In this document: positions 59,778 to 64,000 of the stretch, in pieces | Layout: every line of letters starts with the position of its first letter | How positions within the stretch are numbered: the first letter of the stretch is position 1 | From: Halolamina rubra | GTDB lineage: Archaea; Halobacteriota; Halobacteria; Halobacteriales; Haloferacaceae | Direction: 5' to 3' | NCBI RefSeq assembly: GCF_000739555.1 | Contig: NZ_BBJN01000002.1 | Span: 1-64,000, forward strand | Length of the DNA: 64,000 nt | The notes under the pieces: generated by a model | The model's database searches: none | Seen by the model: only the letters and a program-made list of their open reading frames with translations | Told to the model about the DNA's origin: nothing | Translations under genes and position numbers: made by a program

Positions 59778-62189
59778 TCACCGGCGGTGGAGCGCCGCCG
59801 AGTCGGGCGACCGCGTCGACGCCGCGCCGTCGTCGTCCGGCAGTTCGGACTGGTCGACCTCGTAGATCGTCACCGCGTCCTCCCGGAACGCGACCGAGAA
59901 CGCCTCGCGGTCGAACGAGCGCATCGCGTCGCCGTACAGCTCCTTCTCGTTCGGGCCGACGTACACGTACGTCACGTCGTAGCGCTCCAGCAGCGGCGCG
60001 GCCTGCTCCCAGTCGCCGGCGTAGATCGTGTCGACGTGGCCGACCCGGCGCTCGTAGGCGTCCATCCCCCGGTACTCCGCCTGGTGGTCCCAGCCGACGA
60101 CGGTCGGCAGCCCCGAGAACGTCGACGCCGGGCTCGTCCAGCCGTAGGAGCCGCCCGGCACCTCGACGATCGTCGGCCGGCCCTCCCGGTCGGCGAGCCA
60201 CTGCAGCGCCTCGTACTCGTTGGCGTGGAAGTTCTGGACCGCCTTCGTCCCGTCGAGCGAGGGGTCGTAGTGCCCCTCGGCGACCGGCCCGCCGACCTCG
60301 GCGGCGAACATCATCACCGGGAACACCGCGGTGGTGAGGACGACGCCGACGACCAGCGCGACGGTGAGCGCCGCGGTCAGCGCCCCCCGGGCGTCGGGCG
60401 ACGGCGCCGTGTCGGCGCCCAGCGCGTCGACCTGCGACGCCAGCCGGCCGCCGTGGCGCCGGAGCAGGACGACCGACGCGGCGGCCGCGCCGGCGGCGCC
60501 GAGCGTCCACGCCTGCACGCCCACCTTCAGCGACGTGTTCCAGCGCGGGTTGTCGATCAGCGGCAGGCGGGCGTGGGCCAGTTCGAGCGCGGCCAGCAGC
60601 CCCAGCCCGGCGACGAGCAGCACCATCCCGAAGCCGGCCCGCCCCGACCGCACGAGCAGCCAGCCGGCGACGATCAGCGTCCCGAGCAGCGCCAGCACCG
60701 CGAGGTTCTCGACGACCAGCGCCGCCCCGACCGCGCCGAGGAGGAGCAGCCCGGCCGCCCCCAGCCACGGCGCCGGGAGGTCGTCGACGGCCGGCCACCC
60801 CCGGCTCGCGACGTAGGCCGCGACGGCGACGATCAGCGCGCCGTACATGACGAGGAACGCGGGCAGCGGGCTCCGCGGCGGGAGGAAGCCGATCCCCTCG
60901 TTGCTGGGCACGTGGCCGAAGATCAGGAACGGCGAGGCGATCGCGATCCCGATCAGCAGCACCACGCCGCCGGCGACCGCCGCCAGCACCACCCGCCAGA
61001 GCTCGTGGGCGAGCCACGCCGCGCGGCTCTCGGCCGCCGAGTCGGGCCGCAGCCGGTCCGCGAGCGAGTCCGGCAGCAGCGTCGCCGGGTGGGCGTCGGC
61101 GGCGCCGACGGTCAGCGCGGCCAGCCCCGCGGCGGTCGGGAGCGACCACGTGTTCATGAAGCCGAACAGGCCGGCGACGGCGCCGAGCCCGCCGAAGACC
61201 AGCGCGAGCCGGCGCTTGCGCTCCGCCGCCGGCGTCGCGTAGTACGCCAGCGCCAGCGCGCCGGCGAACAGCACGTATGGGTTGGCGAACGTGTGGCCGT
61301 GGAGGTCGGCCTTGACGAAGGAGTACAGCGGCACCTCCTGGATCGTCCCCGGGATGACGTAGCGGGTGTACCACCAGCCCCAGTCGAGCGGCCGGGAGAG
61401 GTTCTCGACCGTCGACGCGAGGTCACCGCCCTCGAAGCGCTGGGCGACGAAGCCGAACGCGGCCTGTTCGACGACGCCCCGGATCGAGTCGGGGAGGTAC
61501 GGCGTCGCCAGCCGGACGGCCGTCGTCGCTGCGCCGCCGAGGGCGACGAAGAACGCGCCGGCGACGCCGCCGGCCCGGGCCGAGAGCCCCCGGCGGGCGA
61601 CCACGGCGCTCCCGACGCCGTAGGCGACGACGAACAGCATGCCGTAGAACGTCGCGATGCCGAGGTTGAAGCCGTAGCGCATCGCCGTCCCCGTCAGCAT
61701 CGCGAGGCTGGCGACCTGCAGCTGGGTGCCGTAGTAGTACCGCAGCGGCTCCCCGGCGAACCACATGTCCTCCGGCGGGAGGCTCTCGGCGCGTTCGAGC
61801 GTGTTGACCAGCGCGAAGTGGAGGAACTGCTCGCCGGCCTGGGGCGTGATCGCGGGGTCGGCCGCCCGGAACGCGAGCATGATCAGGAAGCCGACGACGA
61901 ACACGCCGTACATCGCCGCCACCGACCGCCAGTCGGGCCGGGCGCCCACGCGGTACGCGACGGCGGCGCCGGCGAGCACGATCCCGACGCCGAGCAGCAG
62001 CGTGTGGAGGCCGAAGGTGAGTTGGCCGATCCAGAAGACGGCGATCGCGAAGGGAACCAGCGCGGTCGGGAGCGCGAACGCGGCGCCGTTCCGGGGGAGA
62101 TGCCGGAACAGCGCGGCGGCGATCGGCGCGCCGACGGCGGTGAACGCCGCGGCCACGAGGAGGTACGCGAGAACGGGGATCCACTCCAT
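59778..62189 (-). CDS. DUF2298-family polytopic membrane protein
   Basis: 803-aa membrane protein with about 18 helices. The conserved parts are FLHFALVNTLERAESLPPEDMWFAGEPLRYYYGTQLQVASL, DWGWWYTRYVIPGTIQEVPLYSFVKADLHGHTFANPY, and the C-terminal soluble region (TIVEVPGGSYGWTSPASTFSGLPTVVGWDHQAEYRGMDAYERRVGHV, YDVTYVYVGPNEKELYG). The family is thought to be glycosyltransferase-like with a role in lipid or sugar transfer. It is probably co-transcribed with the DUF5811-like gene. Confidence 0.82.
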   Translation of the reverse strand: MEWIPVLAYLLVAAAFTAVGAPIAAALFRHLPRNGAAFALPTALVPFAIAVFWIGQLTFGLHTLLLGVGIVLAGAAVAYRVGARPDWRSVAAMYGVFVVGFLIMLAFRAADPAITPQAGEQFLHFALVNTLERAESLPPEDMWFAGEPLRYYYGTQLQVASLAMLTGTAMRYGFNLGIATFYGMLFVVAYGVGSAVVARRGLSARAGGVAGAFFVALGGAATTAVRLATPYLPDSIRGVVEQAAFGFVAQRFEGGDLASTVENLSRPLDWGWWYTRYVIPGTIQEVPLYSFVKADLHGHTFANPYVLFAGALALAYYATPAAERKRRLALVFGGLGAVAGLFGFMNTWSLPTAAGLAALTVGAADAHPATLLPDSLADRLRPDSAAESRAAWLAHELWRVVLAAVAGGVVLLIGIAIASPFLIFGHVPSNEGIGFLPPRSPLPAFLVMYGALIVAVAAYVASRGWPAVDDLPAPWLGAAGLLLLGAVGAALVVENLAVLALLGTLIVAGWLLVRSGRAGFGMVLLVAGLGLLAALELAHARLPLIDNPRWNTSLKVGVQAWTLGAAGAAAASVVLLRRHGGRLASQVDALGADTAPSPDARGALTAALTVALVVGVVLTTAVFPVMMFAAEVGGPVAEGHYDPSLDGTKAVQNFHANEYEALQWLADREGRPTIVEVPGGSYGWTSPASTFSGLPTVVGWDHQAEYRGMDAYERRVGHVDTIYAGDWEQAAPLLERYDVTYVYVGPNEKELYGDAMRSFDREAFSVAFREDAVTIYEVDQSELPDDDGAASTRSPDSAALHRR

Positions 62190-62248
62190 GGGGTAGCCCT
62201 ACGGCCCAACCGTTTTCACCTTTCTGGGACGCGGAGGGTCGACTTGGC

Positions 62249-62722
62249 TCAGCAGATCGGCTCGCTCTCGCCGTAGGCCGCCAACACGACCACGCAGGTG
62301 TGCTCGCCGGGCGCGGCCTCGGCGCTCTCGATCAGCGTCTCCTCGTGGTCGAACGACCAGTCCCGCAGTTCGCGGCCCGTGTCGAGTCCGGCTTCGAGGC
62401 GGTCCCGAACGTCGGCCTCGGCTTCGGCGTCGGCCTCGTAGAACAGCCCCGGGCCGGGGCCGGTCGCCCAGCCGATCCCGGCGGCGACGGTCTTGGGGCC
62501 GACCGCGCTGGCCTCGGCCTGCACGACGTTGAGGCGGTTGCCCGCGGGGCCGAGGTCGGGCGCCTCCTCGACCCGGACCACCTCGGCGTCGGCGGGGACG
62601 ACCGAGGAGACGGGGACGAGGTTGTAGTTGTGGAGGTTCGCGTCGGCGAGGGCGGCGTCGTAGGCGGCCTTCTCGGTGGGCGCGGTGCCGGCGCCGCCGA
62701 CGACGTGGATGGTGCTGCTCAC
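62249..62722 (-). CDS. pdaD: Pyruvoyl-dependent arginine decarboxylase
   Basis: Makes agmatine from arginine for polyamine synthesis and for the agmatidine modification of tRNA-Ile2. The 157-aa proenzyme self-cleaves between two serines (LVPVSSVVP, Ser39-Ser40) to form the pyruvoyl group. The family also shows GGAGTAPTEKAAYDAALADANLHNYNL and a C-terminal VVVLAAYGESEP. It lies upstream of the DUF2298 gene with a 59-base gap. Agmatine also ties to deoxyhypusine synthesis in archaea, encoded at 14908. Confidence 0.9.
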   Translation of the reverse strand: MSSTIHVVGGAGTAPTEKAAYDAALADANLHNYNLVPVSSVVPADAEVVRVEEAPDLGPAGNRLNVVQAEASAVGPKTVAAGIGWATGPGPGLFYEADAEAEADVRDRLEAGLDTGRELRDWSFDHEETLIESAEAAPGEHTCVVVLAAYGESEPIC

Positions 62723-62761
62723 GGTCGAACGCGGCGCCCGGTGGAGAAAGGGGCTACGGAG

Positions 62762-63199
62762 TCAGCCGGGGTAGGCAGCGAACACCGCCAGCAGCCCGAG
62801 CGCCGCGACCACCGCGAACGCTGCGACGAAGCCGACGTAGCCACCGGCGACCGTCCCGAGCGCGAGCCGCCCGTCCCGGCCGTCCCGTTCCGCGGGGTCC
62901 CACCAGCCGACCTGCGGCACGACGACGGCGAGCGCGACCCAGGCCCCGCCGAGCAGCCCGAGCGTCGACGCCGCCAGCCACCCGAAGCCGACGTTGCCGG
63001 TCGCGATACCGGGCGCGAACGCGACGAGCACGTGGACGACGGCGTAGCCCGTCGCCGCGAGGACGTGGTTCGCGACGAGGCTGTCCGTGGGTCGCCCGGC
63101 GAGCAGCCGTCTCGTCGCGTCGAACAGCAGCAGCGGCGACAGCGCGGCCACGTCGAACAGCCAGACGCCGAGGAGGAGCAGGGGAGCGATGGGGTCCAT
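62762..63199 (-). CDS. Small membrane protein (paralogue A)
   Basis: 145-aa protein with four predicted helices: MDPIAPLLLLGVWLFDVAALSPLLLF, then SLVANHVLAATGYAVVHVLVAFAPG, VGFGWLAASTLGLLGGAWVALAVVVPQVGWW and LGTVAGGYVGFVAAFAVVAALGLLAVFA. It resembles the next upstream gene in size, helix order and the motif D-x(n)-NxxLAxTG, so the two look like diverged tandem duplicates. No function is recognised. Confidence 0.6.
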   Translation of the reverse strand: MDPIAPLLLLGVWLFDVAALSPLLLFDATRRLLAGRPTDSLVANHVLAATGYAVVHVLVAFAPGIATGNVGFGWLAASTLGLLGGAWVALAVVVPQVGWWDPAERDGRDGRLALGTVAGGYVGFVAAFAVVAALGLLAVFAAYPG

Positions 63200-63245
63200 G
63201 GTGAGGGCGGTGCCGGCGCCAGTAAGTGCTTTCCGGCGACGCGGG

Positions 63246-63701
63246 CTACCAGGGCGCGTAGAACGCGATGGCGACGACGACGATCACCAGCAGCGCCGCG
63301 CCGGTCGCGACGACGTAGCCCAGCAGCCCGACCGTCAGCGCGATCCGGCCGTCGTACTCGCCGTCGGTTTTCGGCGCCCAGACGCCGCGCATCGGGAGCA
63401 CGACCGCGACGGCGACCCACCACAGCAGCGCGTTCCCGAGCGTGATGCCGGCGACCCACTGGAGCACGTCCTGCTGGAGCCGGCCGCCGTGGAGCGCGAC
63501 GGCGGCCATAATCGCCGCCAAGTGGGTAGCGGCGAACCCCGTCACGGCGACGAGGTAGTTCGCGGGCAGCCAGTCGGTCGGCCAGCGACGGCCCAGTCGG
63601 CGGACCGCCCCGGAGAGCAGTACGGGGAGGAGGGCGACGGCGTCGAACGCGGTCAGCGCCAGCAGCCCCAGCAGGAGGTCGGGGACGATACCGGGGAGCA
63701 T
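63246..63701 (-). CDS. Small membrane protein (paralogue B)
   Basis: 151-aa, four predicted helices. PDLLLGLLALTAFDAVALLPVLLSGAVRRL, then LPANYLVAVTGFAATHLAAIMAAV, LGNALLWWVAVAVVLPMRGVW and VGLLGYVVATGAALLVIVVVAIAFYAPW. The TDWLPANYLVAVTGFA segment parallels TDSLVANHVLAATGYA of paralogue A. No function is recognised. It lies 46 bases upstream of paralogue A. Confidence 0.6.
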   Translation of the reverse strand: MLPGIVPDLLLGLLALTAFDAVALLPVLLSGAVRRLGRRWPTDWLPANYLVAVTGFAATHLAAIMAAVALHGGRLQQDVLQWVAGITLGNALLWWVAVAVVLPMRGVWAPKTDGEYDGRIALTVGLLGYVVATGAALLVIVVVAIAFYAPW

Positions 63702-63753
63702 GTCCGGCGATGGTGTCGGTGCCGAGAAACGTTTTGTGGTGTGGACGGGGCGG

Positions 63754-64000
63754 TTAGCGGTCCTCGACCGTGCGCTCGTCCAGCGCGATCAGCAGGCTCG
63801 CGGCCGCAAGCACGCCGGCCATCGGGAGCACGAAGATCCACAGCGTCGCCTGCCAGAACCCGAGCAGTGCGAGCAGCAGCGCGCCGACGGCCGCGATCGA
63901 CGCCCGCCCGAGCACGGCGCCGGTGGTGCCCAGCGTGGCGGCGCCGCCGAGTGCGAGAAACAGCGCCAGCCGCGCGGGGGTGTAGCCCGGCCGGTCCAGG
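63754..64000 (-). CDS. Membrane protein, 3' part only
   Basis: C-terminal 81 residues up to TAA at 63754-63756; the 5' part lies beyond the window. The sequence TPARLALFLALGGAATLGTTGAVLG, RASIAAVGALLLALLGFWQATLWIFVLP and MAGVLAAASLLIAL shows three or four helices, ending DERTVEDR. The frame is open to the edge. It is the upstream gene of the two paralogues, probably on the same transcript. No family is recognised. Confidence 0.55.
   Translation of the reverse strand, partial: LDRPGYTPARLALFLALGGAATLGTTGAVLGRASIAAVGALLLALLGFWQATLWIFVLPMAGVLAAASLLIALDERTVEDR

Overview
The window is about 64 kb of a high-GC (roughly 68-70% by eye) haloarchaeal chromosome (class Halobacteria). The evidence is strongly acidic proteins, archaeal information-processing genes (PCNA, aIF5B, Nob1, S6e, deoxyhypusine synthase, Nog1-type GTPase, Tsr3), twin-arginine secreted lipoproteins, many genes with a TATA-like box 27-30 bases before the ATG (leaderless transcripts), and many Halobacteria-only hypothetical families. 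The genus cannot be fixed from the sequence alone; Haloferacales/Halorubraceae-like is a guess.

Layout. 1-3370 (-): archaeal type II/IV secretion (pilus) ATPase and its membrane partner, with two apparent frameshifts. 3486-7034: membrane glycosyltransferase, zinc alcohol dehydrogenase, FAD oxidoreductase. 7129-10463 (+): four-gene DUF4129/DUF58-type membrane cluster with a duplicated junction, followed by tRNA-Ser(CGA). 10752-16854: hypothetical gene, PCNA, TrkH, fructosamine kinase, deoxyhypusine synthase with a His-rich insert, Nif3-like protein. 17003-21112 (+): nosL-nosD-nosF-nosY without nosZ. 21131-27302: AAA ATPase, Agl23-like membrane protein, thiolase, OsmC, metallo-beta-lactamase fold hydrolase.

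27447-29120 (-): lower-GC block of three paralogous Tat-exported DUF1102-like proteins. 29493-33915: acyl-CoA ligase, Na+/H+ antiporter with an out-of-frame TrkA regulator, lipoprotein. 33916-34305: a 177-bp MITE-like element with 34-bp terminal inverted repeats, related to a sequence at about 25619. 34306-43308: serS, SnoaL-like, Tsr3, site-2 protease, glnK-amt, Nog1-like GTPase, DUF389 protein, EngB. 43349-47658: mutS-mutL operon. 47729-54919: Zn ribbon, S6e and conserved haloarchaeal genes, a 53-aa membrane ORF, DHH protein, UspA, pgi, CPBP protease, PRC-barrel and nob1. 55063-56874: aIF5B.

56875-59369 is AT-rich accessory DNA with one Tat-secreted propeller-like protein and a 50-aa zinc-ribbon microprotein. 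59370-64000 (-): DUF5811-like protein, DUF2298 membrane protein, pyruvoyl arginine decarboxylase and three small membrane proteins, the last cut by the window edge.

Most of the window is ordinary core chromosome. The parts worth a second look are the DUF1102 trio, the AT-rich island, the MITE-like repeat, the DUF58 cluster junction, the orphan nos accessory operon, and three sites where one base seems to be missing in or next to a short C-run.
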